Source: an uncultured Marinobacterium sp. | GTDB lineage: Bacteria > Pseudomonadota > Gammaproteobacteria > Pseudomonadales > Balneatricaceae | Assembly (NCBI GenBank): GCA_947501565.1 | Contig: CANMWJ010000006.1 | Coordinates: forward strand, 124,001 to 188,000 | DNA length: 64,000 bases | Direction of reading: 5' to 3' | Shown here: piece by piece, positions 35,468 through 47,713 of the stretch | How the letters are laid out: the number at the start of each line of letters is the position of its first letter | Position numbering within the stretch: position 1 is the stretch's first letter | Translations under genes and position numbers: made by a program | Notes under the pieces: model-generated | What the model was told of the DNA's origin: nothing | Databases searched by the model: none | Seen by the model: the letters and a program-made list of their open reading frames with translations, nothing else

Positions 35468-37183
35468 GTGGCACAAGCTTTTCAACCGCTAAGCGGTCTG
35501 GCCAAACGTCTGGTCAATGAGGGTATTTTCTCAGCAGAGGTGGCAATGGATGCTGCTCAACAAGCCCGCGACCGTCGCCAAACTTTTATCGCCTACATTA
35601 TCGAGCAACGCCTGGTCAGCGCGTCACGCGCAGCCGCTGCCGCCGCAGACGAATTTGGGATACCACTCTTAGACCTCGAGGCGATGGACCTGGATGTCGT
35701 CCCTCAGGGCATTATTGAAGACAACCTGATCACCAAGCATCATGCCCTTCCACTTATTAAGCGTGAAAACCGTTTGTTTGTAGCGATCTCAGACCCTACA
35801 AACATCCAGGCATTGGATGAGTTCAAGTTTCATAGTGGGATTGCGACCGAAGCAGTTATAGTTGAAGAGGATAAGCTAGCTCGAGCTGTCGAAACTTACC
35901 TCGATAAACAATCCTCAGCGCTGGATGATCTTGAAGATACCGATCTGGATAACCTCGAGATCGATGACTCGACTCCAGGCGCTAATGATGATGACCTGGA
36001 AGATGATGCTGGTAATGATGCACCAATAGTCCGCTTTGTGAACAAAGTGTTGCTTGATGCCATCAAAACAGGTGCGTCAGATATTCACTTCGAACCCTAT
36101 GAGAAATCTTACCGTATCCGATGCCGTATAGACGGCATATTGCAGGAGGTTGCCAAACCACCGGCAAACCTAGCCTCAAGACTAGCAGCACGTGTAAAGG
36201 TTATGTCCCAGATGGATATATCCGAACGCCGCATGCCGCAGGATGGCCGTATCAAGATGAAGATTTCCAAGAGCCGGGCCATCGATTTTCGTGTTAACAC
36301 GCTGCCAACCCTCTGGGGTGAAAAGATCGTACTGCGTATACTCGATCCAAGCAGCGCCAAAATGGGTATTGAGGCTCTGGGCTTTGATCCCGCACAAAAC
36401 AACACGTACATGACGGCCCTGCACCGTCCTCAGGGGATGATTCTGGTAACCGGACCAACCGGTAGTGGTAAGACTGTCTCTCTCTATACCGGTCTGAACA
36501 TACTGAATACAGAGGAAAGAAATATTTCCACTGCGGAAGACCCGGTGGAGATCAACCTGGAAGGAATCAATCAGGTCCATGTAAACACCAAGGTAGGCCT
36601 GACATTCGCTGAGTCGCTACGCGCATTCCTGCGTCAGGATCCAGACGTGGTAATGGTGGGTGAGATCCGAGATCTGGAAACCGCCGAAATAGCCATTAAG
36701 GCAGCACAAACCGGCCACATGGTACTCTCAACTCTACACACCAATAGCGCATCTGAAACACTGACCCGTCTTCGCAATATGGGCGTACCCGCATTCAATA
36801 TCGCAACGTCGGTTAGCCTGATCATTGCCCAGCGTCTGGCTCGACGCCTGTGTGAAGCCTGTAAAAAACCAATCACTATTCCAAAGCCGACTCTACTCGA
36901 GGAAGGTTTTACTGAAGATCAACTGACCGACCTTCATCTTTACGAACCCAACTCAAAAGGTTGCGCCAAATGCAATAAAGGCTACAAAGGGCGGACAGGA
37001 ATATATGAAATGATGGAAATGACGCCGGAGCTGGCCTCTGTCATCATGGAAAACGGTAGCTCACTGGACATCCTGAAAACAGCAATAGAACAGGGTTTCA
37101 GCCCCCTACGCCGCTCAGGACTGGCCAAAGTGGCAAAAGGCATAACTAGTCTCGAAGAGATGAACCGGGTCATTAAAACCTAA
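35468..37183 (+). CDS. pilB: Type IV pilus assembly ATPase
   Basis: The hexameric cytoplasmic ATPase that drives pilus extension. The 571-residue chain has an N-terminal MshEN/T2SSE_N domain, Walker A GPTGSGKTVSLY near 344, Asp-box/Walker B (RQDPDVVMVGEIRD near 395-408) and a tetracysteine zinc site (CEACKK near 463 and CAKCNKG near 500). The start is GTG 35468, which has AGGA 7 bases upstream; GTG 35453 is less well placed. It precedes pilC and pilD. Confidence 0.93.
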   Translation: MAQAFQPLSGLAKRLVNEGIFSAEVAMDAAQQARDRRQTFIAYIIEQRLVSASRAAAAAADEFGIPLLDLEAMDLDVVPQGIIEDNLITKHHALPLIKRENRLFVAISDPTNIQALDEFKFHSGIATEAVIVEEDKLARAVETYLDKQSSALDDLEDTDLDNLEIDDSTPGANDDDLEDDAGNDAPIVRFVNKVLLDAIKTGASDIHFEPYEKSYRIRCRIDGILQEVAKPPANLASRLAARVKVMSQMDISERRMPQDGRIKMKISKSRAIDFRVNTLPTLWGEKIVLRILDPSSAKMGIEALGFDPAQNNTYMTALHRPQGMILVTGPTGSGKTVSLYTGLNILNTEERNISTAEDPVEINLEGINQVHVNTKVGLTFAESLRAFLRQDPDVVMVGEIRDLETAEIAIKAAQTGHMVLSTLHTNSASETLTRLRNMGVPAFNIATSVSLIIAQRLARRLCEACKKPITIPKPTLLEEGFTEDQLTDLHLYEPNSKGCAKCNKGYKGRTGIYEMMEMTPELASVIMENGSSLDILKTAIEQGFSPLRRSGLAKVAKGITSLEEMNRVIKT

Positions 37184-37217
37184 GCTGAATTAGTTAAATC
37201 TGTAAGGTTAACTGCGA

Positions 37218-38441
37218 ATGGCAACCAAAGAACTGCAGCTAAACACCTTCCTCTGGGAAGGCAAAGACAAAAATGGCAACCGCAGTCAGGGAAAGATAGA
37301 TGCTGAGAGCCAATCCGCCGCTAAGGCCCTTCTCCGAAAACAGGGCATAAATCCACAGAAAGTAAGAAAGAAAAGCTCAGTCAGCCTTTTCAGCAAAGCA
37401 AACAGCCCAATAAAACCACTTGATATCGCGTTCTTTACTCGCCAGATGGCCACAATGATGAAAGCAGGCGTCCCCCTTCTACAAGGGCTCGACATAGTTT
37501 CCAACGGCATTGAAAAGAACAAGATGAAACAGATGATGCAGACGATCAAAGCCGACGTAAATAGTGGCTTAGATTTCTCAAGTGCACTAACCAAATATCC
37601 CGACTACTTTGACGACCTGTTCTGCAACCTTGTAGCGGCTGGAGAAAAGTCTGGTGCTTTGGAGGCAATGCTGGATCGTCTGGCAACGTACAAAGAAAAA
37701 GTTGAGCGCCTCAAAGCAAAAATCAAGAAGGCACTAACCTATCCCGCAGCGGTTATCGTAGTAGGTCTCATCGTATCGGCGATTCTTTTGGTCAAGGTAG
37801 TACCACAATTTGAATCAATTTTTAAGGATTTCGGAGCTGACCTGCCAGCCTTTACCAAGTTTGTCGTAGGCCTGTCGGAAGTTGCACAAGATTGGTGGCA
37901 CATATCCTTTGGCGTTATAGGCCTTGCTGCCTTCGCCTTTAAAAAAGCAAATGCTCGCTCCCAGAAATTTTCCGACGCTGTCGATCGCACAATGTTAAAG
38001 ATCCCCATTATTGGGCAGATCCTGCATAACGCTGCTATTGCACGCTTCGCCCGGACACTGGAAACAACCTTTGCGGCCGGGGTGCCACTCGTGAACGCGC
38101 TGGACTCTGCAGCTGGCGCCGCAGGCAATGTTGTTTACCGCACCGCAATTACGCAGATAAGAAACGGTGTATCGACCGGACAATCCCTAACCAATGCTGT
38201 AAATATGACCGGCGCCTTCCCCAATATGGCCGTTCAGATGATATCTATCGGCGAAGAAGCGGGCTCCCTTGACATGATGCTTGGTAAAGTTGCTGATTTC
38301 TATGAAGAACAAGTTGATGACGCCGTAGACAACCTTTCAAGCTTGATTGAACCAATGATAATGGCTGTACTGGGAGTTCTTGTCGGCGGCTTGGTTATCG
38401 CCATGTACCTGCCTATCTTCCAGCTTGGCAACGCCATTTAA
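37218..38441 (+). CDS. pilC: Type IV pilus inner-membrane platform protein
   Basis: A 407-residue protein with two T2SSF domains and three main transmembrane helices. PilC is the inner-membrane platform on which PilB acts. Repeated signatures are FTRQMATMMKAGVPLLQGL near 73 and ARFARTLETTFAAGVPLVNAL near 275, with GEKSGALEAML and GEEAGSLDMMLGKVADFYEEQVD following them. It begins 34 bases after pilB and ends 10 bases before the predicted pilD start. Confidence 0.94.
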   Translation: MATKELQLNTFLWEGKDKNGNRSQGKIDAESQSAAKALLRKQGINPQKVRKKSSVSLFSKANSPIKPLDIAFFTRQMATMMKAGVPLLQGLDIVSNGIEKNKMKQMMQTIKADVNSGLDFSSALTKYPDYFDDLFCNLVAAGEKSGALEAMLDRLATYKEKVERLKAKIKKALTYPAAVIVVGLIVSAILLVKVVPQFESIFKDFGADLPAFTKFVVGLSEVAQDWWHISFGVIGLAAFAFKKANARSQKFSDAVDRTMLKIPIIGQILHNAAIARFARTLETTFAAGVPLVNALDSAAGAAGNVVYRTAITQIRNGVSTGQSLTNAVNMTGAFPNMAVQMISIGEEAGSLDMMLGKVADFYEEQVDDAVDNLSSLIEPMIMAVLGVLVGGLVIAMYLPIFQLGNAI

Positions 38442-38451
38442 GGACGAGACA

Positions 38452-39336
38452 TTGTTAAATCTAGATCTACTAAATGCCTATCCTGCGCTTGCCGTGTCGC
38501 TGGCATTTATCTTTGCTCTGATGATTGGCAGCTTCCTCAATGTAGTGATCTACCGCCTTCCGGTAATGATGGAGCGGGAATGGCAGGAGCAGTTTGAGGA
38601 GATGCAGGCAGAAGACTCTGATGCAGCGACAGGAAAACAGACCGCCGATAGATTCAACCTCGCGGTCCCGGCTTCAGCCTGTCCTAAATGTGGCCACAAA
38701 ATACGCTGGTATGAAAACATCCCGGTTGTGAGCTATCTGCTGCAACGAGGAAAGTGTAGTGGCTGCCAGACGACTATCTCAAAACGCTATCCAGCTGTTG
38801 AGCTGATAACAGCTGCACTGACAGCTGGCATCGTGTCTATTTATGGCCTGAACATGGTCAGCCTGTCGTTGGCTATTTTCACCTGGGCACTGATCTGCCT
38901 GACTATGATCGATTACGATACTCAGTTGCTGCCCGACAATATTACCCTGCCACTGCTATGGTTGGGATTGCTGGTTAACAGCTTTGGCATGTTCACCACA
39001 TTACACTATGCGGTTGCAGGTGCGATGGCAGGCTACCTTTCCCTGTGGTCGATCTACTGGCTGTTCAAGCTACTGACCGGAAAGGAAGGCATGGGCTACG
39101 GAGACTTCAAGCTGCTGGCGGCCCTGGGGGCTTGGGCGGGCATCGACCAACTGCCGGTGATTATCCTCTGCTCCTCTCTGGTGGGTGCCGTGGTCGGGAT
39201 TTCACTGATTGTTTTTAAGCAACATGAGAAGCAAAATCCAATTCCATTCGGACCCTATCTTGCAGTGGCAGGCTGGATTGCCTTACTCTGGGGTCAGGAT
39301 ATAACGCAGTATTATTTACAACTGATAAGCGTATAA
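38452..39336 (+). CDS. pilD: Prepilin peptidase / N-methyltransferase
   Basis: A bifunctional aspartyl membrane protease that cleaves type IV prepilins and methylates the new N-terminal Phe. The 294-residue chain has about eight helices, the two cytoplasmic CxxC pairs (CPKCGHK and CSGCQ near residues 75-105) and the two catalytic Asp motifs DYDTQLLPD near 160 and GYGDFKLLAALG near 220. The start is inferred to be TTG 38452, 7 bases after AAGGA and just past the pilC stop; an in-frame opening further upstream overlaps pilC and is unlikely. Confidence 0.92.
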   Translation: MLNLDLLNAYPALAVSLAFIFALMIGSFLNVVIYRLPVMMEREWQEQFEEMQAEDSDAATGKQTADRFNLAVPASACPKCGHKIRWYENIPVVSYLLQRGKCSGCQTTISKRYPAVELITAALTAGIVSIYGLNMVSLSLAIFTWALICLTMIDYDTQLLPDNITLPLLWLGLLVNSFGMFTTLHYAVAGAMAGYLSLWSIYWLFKLLTGKEGMGYGDFKLLAALGAWAGIDQLPVIILCSSLVGAVVGISLIVFKQHEKQNPIPFGPYLAVAGWIALLWGQDITQYYLQLISV

Positions 39337-39340
39337 AGCG

Positions 39341-39949
39341 ATGTTTGTAGTTGGACTTACCGGTGGAATCGGCAGTGGGAAAAGCGCTGTTTCCGACCGA
39401 CTCGCAGAAAAAAGCATTCCGATCATCGATGCCGATATAGTCGCGCGCGAAGTGGTTGCGCCCGGCGAACCCGCACTCGACTCGATCGCGAAGCGTTTTG
39501 GGGCAGACGTACTGCTTGAAGACGGCGCCCTTAACCGCCCTAAGTTACGTGCAATCGTCTTTGCAGATGAGAAACAACGCACCTGGCTGGAACAGTTACT
39601 GCACCCTCTGATTCGTGAGCGCATTCTGGAAAAGCTGGAGTTACTCGAGAGCCAGTATGCTGTCCTGGCATCCCCGCTGCTTTTGGAAACCGATCAGCAT
39701 CTGCTGGTAAACCATGTTGTGGTTGTTGATGCGCCGGAGTCGGTACAGATAGAACGTACCGCGGTAAGGGATAGCACTTCACAGGATCAGGTACGGGCAA
39801 TTATTTCCGCGCAGATGCCTCGAGAAGAGCGTCTGAAACGCGCGGATACCGTGTTAGACAATAGCGGAGACCAGAGCCTGCTAGATTCAAATGTAGCAGC
39901 ACTTCACAAGAAGCTGTTGCAACTCGCTAAACAGGAACAAGACATTTGA
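39341..39949 (+). CDS. coaE: Dephospho-CoA kinase
   Basis: The last step of coenzyme A synthesis. The 202-residue P-loop kinase has GGIGSGKSAVS near residue 8, the DADIVAREVVAPGEPAL segment near 30 and the lid-like region RTAVRDSTSQDQV near 140. The stop codon TGA overlaps the TTG start of yacG. Its place after pilD is the usual Pseudomonas-type arrangement. Confidence 0.94.
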   Translation: MFVVGLTGGIGSGKSAVSDRLAEKSIPIIDADIVAREVVAPGEPALDSIAKRFGADVLLEDGALNRPKLRAIVFADEKQRTWLEQLLHPLIRERILEKLELLESQYAVLASPLLLETDQHLLVNHVVVVDAPESVQIERTAVRDSTSQDQVRAIISAQMPREERLKRADTVLDNSGDQSLLDSNVAALHKKLLQLAKQEQDI

Positions 39950-40167
39950 CCAAAAAGATTATTGCCTGCCCACAGTGCGGGAAAGATTCAGAGTGGAGCG
40001 AAAACAATAAATTTCGCCCCTTCTGCTCTGAACGCTGCCGAATGATCGATCTCGGCGCGTGGGCTAATGAAGAGTACCAGATCGCGGCATCCACCAGTGA
40101 TGACGAGAACGATTACAGCACCGGGGATGAACCCGGTGCACGCGATGCTACCCCCACCATGCACTAA
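39946..40167 (+). CDS. yacG: DNA gyrase inhibitor YacG (zinc protein)
   Basis: A 73-residue zinc-finger protein of the YacG family, reported to bind GyrB and inhibit gyrase. The four zinc cysteines are present (ACPQCG near 8-13 and FCSERC near 27-32), followed by the family signature MIDLGAWANEEY. The start is a TTG overlapping the coaE stop (TTGA); the first ATG falls after the zinc site. Its 3' end overlaps the convergent mutT-thiE gene by 20 bases. Confidence 0.9.
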   Translation: MTKKIIACPQCGKDSEWSENNKFRPFCSERCRMIDLGAWANEEYQIAASTSDDENDYSTGDEPGARDATPTMH

Positions 40168-41086
40168 TAGCCGCTACGCCCTGGGCACCCGCGGCCCAGG
40201 CCTGCTCCACGTTAGCCTCTCCCAGACCTCCGAGCCCATACACAGGGATCTGAGTTTCCGCCACAAGCGCTGAAAACTGCTCCCACCCCATGGGTTCTGT
40301 TTCAGGATGAGATCGGGTCACCTGAACCGGAGACAAGGTCACAAAATCCAAACCGAGCGATTGTGCCTTTTCCAGCTGCTCTGGACAGTGGCAAGACGCA
40401 CTCAGCCAGCGTCCACTAAACTGCTCACGTGATTGCAGCTGCATCAATCGGCCGCTGGACAAGTGCAACGCTTCTGCATTGAGTGCATTCGCCTGTTCGA
40501 TAGCGCAGTTGAGGCTCAGAAAGATCCCCTTGCCCTTACAGTAGTCAATACACTGCTCCGCCACAGACTTAAACTGCTCTTTGGAGAGCTGCTTAGCGCG
40601 AAGCATAACACCTTCCGCACCTGCCTCGACGGCCGCCGCCAGCTTCGCTACATACTCATCCCCGGACTCTACTGCCCCGGTAATTACCAAGCGTGAAGGT
40701 AGTTGCGCAGCAGCCAGAATCGGCCGGTTTGCTGCCGGGAAATCATAGCTATCCAGTAAATGAGCATCGACCCAACGTACCGGCTGACCTTCACGCCCCC
40801 AAGGTTCACCCGAAAAAGCGTCCACCTCAAAAACGTCCAGCAGAACCGATTTATCCGGATAGTGATGAGGTACCTGAATCAACGGACGTGCGGATGTCAC
40901 ACGAATTCCCAACTCCTCATCGAGCTCACGAGTCAGCGCTTCAAGCACGGGCTCATCGGGCTCGACCTTACCGCCTGGGAACTCCCACAGTCCGCCCTGA
41001 TGTTTATCATCAGGGCGCTTGGCCAGCAAAACCTGGCCTTTATCATTGAGAATGACTGCGGCCGCTACATGGATCAGCTTCGACAT
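40148..41086 (-). CDS. mutT: Nudix hydrolase (MutT) fused to a ThiE/TenI-like domain
   Basis: A 312-residue fusion. Residues 1-130 form a MutT domain with the Nudix box GGKVEPDEPVLEALTRELDEE near 38-58, expected to hydrolyse 8-oxo-dGTP. Residues about 140-312 form a thiamine-phosphate-synthase-like TIM-barrel (TIPVYGLGGL-type ending; here QIPVYGLGGLGEANVEQ). The second domain is commonly attached to MutT in Pseudomonas-like bacteria, but its activity in this context is not established. It lies 11 bases downstream of argJ on the same strand. Confidence 0.92.
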   Translation of the reverse strand: MSKLIHVAAAVILNDKGQVLLAKRPDDKHQGGLWEFPGGKVEPDEPVLEALTRELDEELGIRVTSARPLIQVPHHYPDKSVLLDVFEVDAFSGEPWGREGQPVRWVDAHLLDSYDFPAANRPILAAAQLPSRLVITGAVESGDEYVAKLAAAVEAGAEGVMLRAKQLSKEQFKSVAEQCIDYCKGKGIFLSLNCAIEQANALNAEALHLSSGRLMQLQSREQFSGRWLSASCHCPEQLEKAQSLGLDFVTLSPVQVTRSHPETEPMGWEQFSALVAETQIPVYGLGGLGEANVEQAWAAGAQGVAAISAWWG

Positions 41087-41097
41087 CAGGTCATCCC

Positions 41098-42315
41098 TTA
41101 AGAGCGATAGTCCGCGTTGATGCTGACGTAATCGTGGGACAGGTCAGTAGTCCAGACCGTTTCAGAGATCTCACCACGGTTCAGCACCACACGAATCTCA
41201 ATCTCCTCCTGATCCATCACTGCCTGCCCCGCTTCCTCGGTATAGGTTGCTGCACGCCCGCCGTTCTCAACGATACACACATCACCCAGGAAGATCTGCA
41301 ACGCTTCAAGGTCCAGGTTTTCAACACCCGCACGACCCACAACCGCCAGGATACGACCCCAGTTCGGATCAGCCGCGAAAAGCGCCGTTTTAACAAGCGG
41401 CGAGTGAGCGATGTCATATGCAACCGCTAGCGCTTCGTCCTGAGTGGCTGCCGTATCCACCTTTACTGTTACAAACTTGGTAGCCCCTTCACCATCTCGC
41501 ACAATCGCGTGGGCCAGATCACGCATTACCCGATCCAGTACTTCGGTGAACTGCACCAGCAGGGCTTCATCTTCAGCGCTGACTTTCACACCAGATGCAC
41601 CGGTTGCAACCAGCATGCAGGAATCGTTGGTGGACGTATCGCTGTCGACGGTAATGCGGTTAAAGGACTGATCAGCAGAAGCGCTAAGCAAAGACTGCAA
41701 CAGAGCCTGATCCACATCAGCATCGGTCGCAACGTACGCCAGCATGGTCGCCATATTTGGCTTAATCATGCCCGAACCTTTGGAGATACCGGTCACAGTC
41801 ACAGTCTTGCCGTTGTAGGTAAACTGCTCGCTGGCACCTTTAGGACGGGTATCCGTAGTCAGAATGCCGGTCGCGGCCTGCTCCCAACCGTCTTCACTCA
41901 GCGCGTCTTTAGCCTTAGGCAGCGCCGCTACAATTTTTTCGACAGGCAGTTTTTCACCAATAACACCGGTAGAGAATGGCAGCACCTCAGCATCCTGAAC
42001 ACCCATCAGGCTGGCCACCGTCTCACAGGTCAGAACACCATCATCCCAACCCTCTTGACCAGTACCCGCGTTGGCGTTCCCGGTATTTACCACCAGGTAG
42101 CGCGCTGTCGTCAGCTCCATATGACGTTTACAGATCTGTACCGGTGCCGCACAGAAAGCGTTTTTGGTGAACACACCCGCGACGGACGCGCCTTGCGGCA
42201 CTTCCATCAGCACCAGGTCCAAGCGACCCGGCGTTTTGATACCCGCTGAAGTGGTGCCCAGTTTAAAACCCGCGACCGGGTAAAATTCAGGGAGCGTGCC
42301 AGGACCTACAGCCAT
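41098..42315 (-). CDS. argJ: Glutamate N-acetyltransferase / amino-acid acetyltransferase
   Basis: Recycles the acetyl group from N-acetylornithine to glutamate (and often also acetylates glutamate with acetyl-CoA) in arginine synthesis. The 405-residue precursor self-cleaves before the catalytic Thr in KPNMATMLAYVATDA near residue 189. Other segments are GSGMIKP just before it and DPNWGRILAVVGRAG near 310. It is located between secA and mutT-thiE. Confidence 0.94.
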   Translation of the reverse strand: MAVGPGTLPEFYPVAGFKLGTTSAGIKTPGRLDLVLMEVPQGASVAGVFTKNAFCAAPVQICKRHMELTTARYLVVNTGNANAGTGQEGWDDGVLTCETVASLMGVQDAEVLPFSTGVIGEKLPVEKIVAALPKAKDALSEDGWEQAATGILTTDTRPKGASEQFTYNGKTVTVTGISKGSGMIKPNMATMLAYVATDADVDQALLQSLLSASADQSFNRITVDSDTSTNDSCMLVATGASGVKVSAEDEALLVQFTEVLDRVMRDLAHAIVRDGEGATKFVTVKVDTAATQDEALAVAYDIAHSPLVKTALFAADPNWGRILAVVGRAGVENLDLEALQIFLGDVCIVENGGRAATYTEEAGQAVMDQEEIEIRVVLNRGEISETVWTTDLSHDYVSINADYRS

Positions 42316-42342
42316 CTCGATATCTCCAAAATAAAGACAAAG

Positions 42343-42362
42343 AAAGCAGCCGAAGCTGCTTT
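42343..42362 (-). terminator. Probable terminator after secA
   Basis: In minus-strand RNA this is an 8-bp stem AAAGCAGC/GCUGCUUU with a UUCG loop, followed by CTTTGTCTTT. It lies about 60 bases after the secA stop codon. Confidence 0.65.
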
Positions 42363-42424
42363 GTAGTTTTCAATTATCGTTACCGGTCGCTCATATGAGT
42401 TGACCGGCAGTTTTAAGCTTCTGG

Positions 42425-45187
<2,763 letters not shown>

Positions 45188-45379
45188 GTTTTGAGTTTTC
45201 AACCTGTCTAATCAAAGGCTTCCGGCCGGAATCCCGTCAAATTTAACGCAACATTCTAACTCTATTGGGGCGGGGAATAGAATCTCAAGGGACAATTATT
45301 TCACCACCCCACAGACTTTAGTCAAAGCGAGTGACAATCACAGTTGCGGGATAGCTCTCCGTCATAACAACCAGACACA

Positions 45380-45409
45380 AAAAAGCCGAACCTAAGGGCT
45401 CGGCTTTTT
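45380..45409 (-). terminator. Rho-independent terminator of the dcw cluster
   Basis: The stem AAAAGCCGA/TCGGCTTTT is extended by a U-rich tail on the minus strand. It lies just after the lpxC stop codon and ends the division/cell-wall gene cluster. Confidence 0.85.
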
Positions 45410-45427
45410 CAGGAGAGAAAGTTTCGA

Positions 45428-46342
45428 TCAGTTTGCCAATACCGGCTTCTGGTAGGAGATCGGGGAGCTGGCGTCAGCCTCTTCAAAGGTAACAAGCTCA
45501 TAGGCTTCTTCGTTAGCCAGCAACTCACGCAACAGCATGTTGTTGAGGTAGTGACCAGACTTGTGACCGAAGAATTCACCAATCAGGCTTTTGCCCAACA
45601 GGTAAAGATCACCCACCGCGTCCAGAACTTTGTGCTTCACGAACTCGTCATCGTAACGCAGGCCATCTTCGTTAAGAATACGGTAGTCATCCACCACGAT
45701 TGCGTTATCGAAGCTACCACCCAAAACCAGGTTCTGGGAGCGCAGGTACTCGATATCGCTCATAAAACCAAAGGTACGCGCGCGGCTTACTTCTTTTACA
45801 AAAGAGGTGCTGGAGAAATCCAGACAGGCTTCCATGTTGCGGCCTTCGAACGCAGGGTGTTCGAAGTCGATCTTGAAACCAACCTTGAAGCCATCAAACG
45901 GGCGGAAAGTCGCAGACTTACCGTCGCTGCTGACAGTAACTTCTTTCTTAATACGGATGAACTGCTTCGGCGCTTCCTGCTCTGCAATACCCGCAGACTG
46001 AATCAGGAATACAAACGGTGCAGAACTACCGTCCATGATAGGTACTTCTTCCGCACTCAATTCGACGATTGCATTGTCGATGCCCAAACCAGCCATCGCG
46101 GACAGCAGGTGCTCTACCGTAGACACACGAACACCGTCTTTACCCAGATTGGTCGACAGTGTGGTATCCACTACGTTATGCGCAGACGCTGGGATATCTA
46201 CCACTGGGTCCAGATCAACACGACGGAAAACGATGCCATTATCGATCGGTGCCGGCTTCAGCGTCAGATACACTTTCTGACCGGTGTGCAGACCGATACC
46301 CGTTGCCTTGATACTGTTTTTCAGTGTTCTTTGTTTGATCAT
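45428..46342 (-). CDS. lpxC: UDP-3-O-acyl-N-acetylglucosamine deacetylase
   Basis: The zinc deacetylase that commits lipid A synthesis. The 304-residue chain has the zinc His in [17 protein letters not shown] near 78, and [14 protein letters not shown] near 238-251 with the HKxxD zinc ligands, then [10 protein letters not shown] near 265. ATG 46342 gives the usual length of about 305; the in-frame extension to 46372 is not needed. It is the last gene of the dcw cluster and follows ftsZ with a 93-base gap. Confidence 0.95.
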   Translation of the reverse strand: MIKQRTLKNSIKATGIGLHTGQKVYLTLKPAPIDNGIVFRRVDLDPVVDIPASAHNVVDTTLSTNLGKDGVRVSTVEHLLSAMAGLGIDNAIVELSAEEVPIMDGSSAPFVFLIQSAGIAEQEAPKQFIRIKKEVTVSSDGKSATFRPFDGFKVGFKIDFEHPAFEGRNMEACLDFSSTSFVKEVSRARTFGFMSDIEYLRSQNLVLGGSFDNAIVVDDYRILNEDGLRYDDEFVKHKVLDAVGDLYLLGKSLIGEFFGHKSGHYLNNMLLRELLANEEAYELVTFEEADASSPISYQKPVLAN

Positions 46343-46435
46343 ATTGAGTGCCGTGATGTACCCTGCGCGCATTAAAAAGATAACGCGCGATTATACCAAA
46401 GTTACATTTCTAACAGCAACATCCATGTCAACTGT

Positions 46436-47620
46436 TTAGTCCGCCTGTTTACGCAGAAATGTCGGAATATCGAGATATCCCAGATCGCCGTCTGTTCCCG
46501 TCTGGCGAGCGGTCTTCTGAGGCTCTTCCTGGACTGATTCACCTTTAGGTTCTTCATCGCGCTGACGGCGCAGGACGGTCGGAACTTCAATCTCCGCCAT
46601 ATCCAGCGAGCCATCCGCTTTCTTGTGACCGCTCTTCACTTCCAGTGGTTTGCTGTCGTCCTTCGGTTTATCCAGACCAGTTGCCACCACAGTGACCTTC
46701 AATTCGTCAGTAAGTTCAGAATCGATTACGGTACCCACTACGATGGTCGCATCTTCTGCTGCATATTCCGCCACAAGGTCACCGACTTCGGTGAACTCGC
46801 CCAAGCTTAGGTCCATACCACCGGTCACATTCACCAGAATGCCGCTGGCGCCTTTAAGGTCGACATTTTCCAGCAACGGACTCTTGATGGCAGCCTCTGC
46901 CGCTTCAGTGGCACGATTTTCACCCCGACCTACACCCGTACCCATCATCGCCATGCCCATTTCAGACATCACGGTGCGGACATCGGCAAAGTCGACGTTG
47001 ATCATGCCACCACGTGTGATGAGGTCTGAGATACCCTGTACCGCACCTTTCAACACATCATTTGCCGCATTGAATGCGTTCATCAAGCTGCAGCTACGAC
47101 CCAATACAGACATCAGTTTGGAGTTCGGAATGATGATCAGGGAATCAACGCTGTCACGCAGCTCTTTGATCCCTTCATTTGCGATCAGCATGCGCTTGCG
47201 GCCTTCAAACGGGAACGGACTGGTCACAACCGCGACCGTCAGAATTCCCATCTCCTTCGCCACTTCCGCCACGATCGGCGCTGCACCGGTTCCGGTACCA
47301 CCGCCCATACCAGCGGTTACGAACACCATATCGGTGCCACGCAGTACTTCCGCGATACGCTCACGGTCTTCCTGTGCGGCTTTACGACCCACCTCTGGAT
47401 TCGCACCCGCCCCCAAACCTTTGGTCAGCTGACCGCCGATCTGAAGCACCGACGGTGCCGCCATATTACTCAGAGCCTGTGCATCGGTGTTGGCGCAGAT
47501 AAACTCCACCCCTTCCAGGGCGCCGTCTACCATGTGCTGGACAGCGTTTCCGCCACCACCACCAACGCCTACCACCTTGATCACAGCACTCTGTGGAATG
47601 CTATCGACCAACTCAAACAT
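46436..47620 (-). CDS. ftsZ: Cell division GTPase FtsZ
   Basis: Tubulin-like GTPase forming the division ring. The 394-residue protein has the GTP-binding motif [12 protein letters not shown] near 105, the T7-loop segment [11 protein letters not shown] near 205 and the conserved C-terminal peptide [15 protein letters not shown] that binds FtsA and ZipA. ATG 47620 follows AGGAGAG. It is preceded by ftsA with a 93-base gap that may hold a promoter. Confidence 0.97.
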   Translation of the reverse strand: MFELVDSIPQSAVIKVVGVGGGGGNAVQHMVDGALEGVEFICANTDAQALSNMAAPSVLQIGGQLTKGLGAGANPEVGRKAAQEDRERIAEVLRGTDMVFVTAGMGGGTGTGAAPIVAEVAKEMGILTVAVVTSPFPFEGRKRMLIANEGIKELRDSVDSLIIIPNSKLMSVLGRSCSLMNAFNAANDVLKGAVQGISDLITRGGMINVDFADVRTVMSEMGMAMMGTGVGRGENRATEAAEAAIKSPLLENVDLKGASGILVNVTGGMDLSLGEFTEVGDLVAEYAAEDATIVVGTVIDSELTDELKVTVVATGLDKPKDDSKPLEVKSGHKKADGSLDMAEIEVPTVLRRQRDEEPKGESVQEEPQKTARQTGTDGDLGYLDIPTFLRKQAD

Positions 47621-47713
47621 AACTCTCTCCTTCCGGTTCGTTGGCGTTACCCTGCATAACACCAACACTTTCAGTCTTGCTTGCCCGACACAACTTTGTG
47701 CCGGTCAGATTCT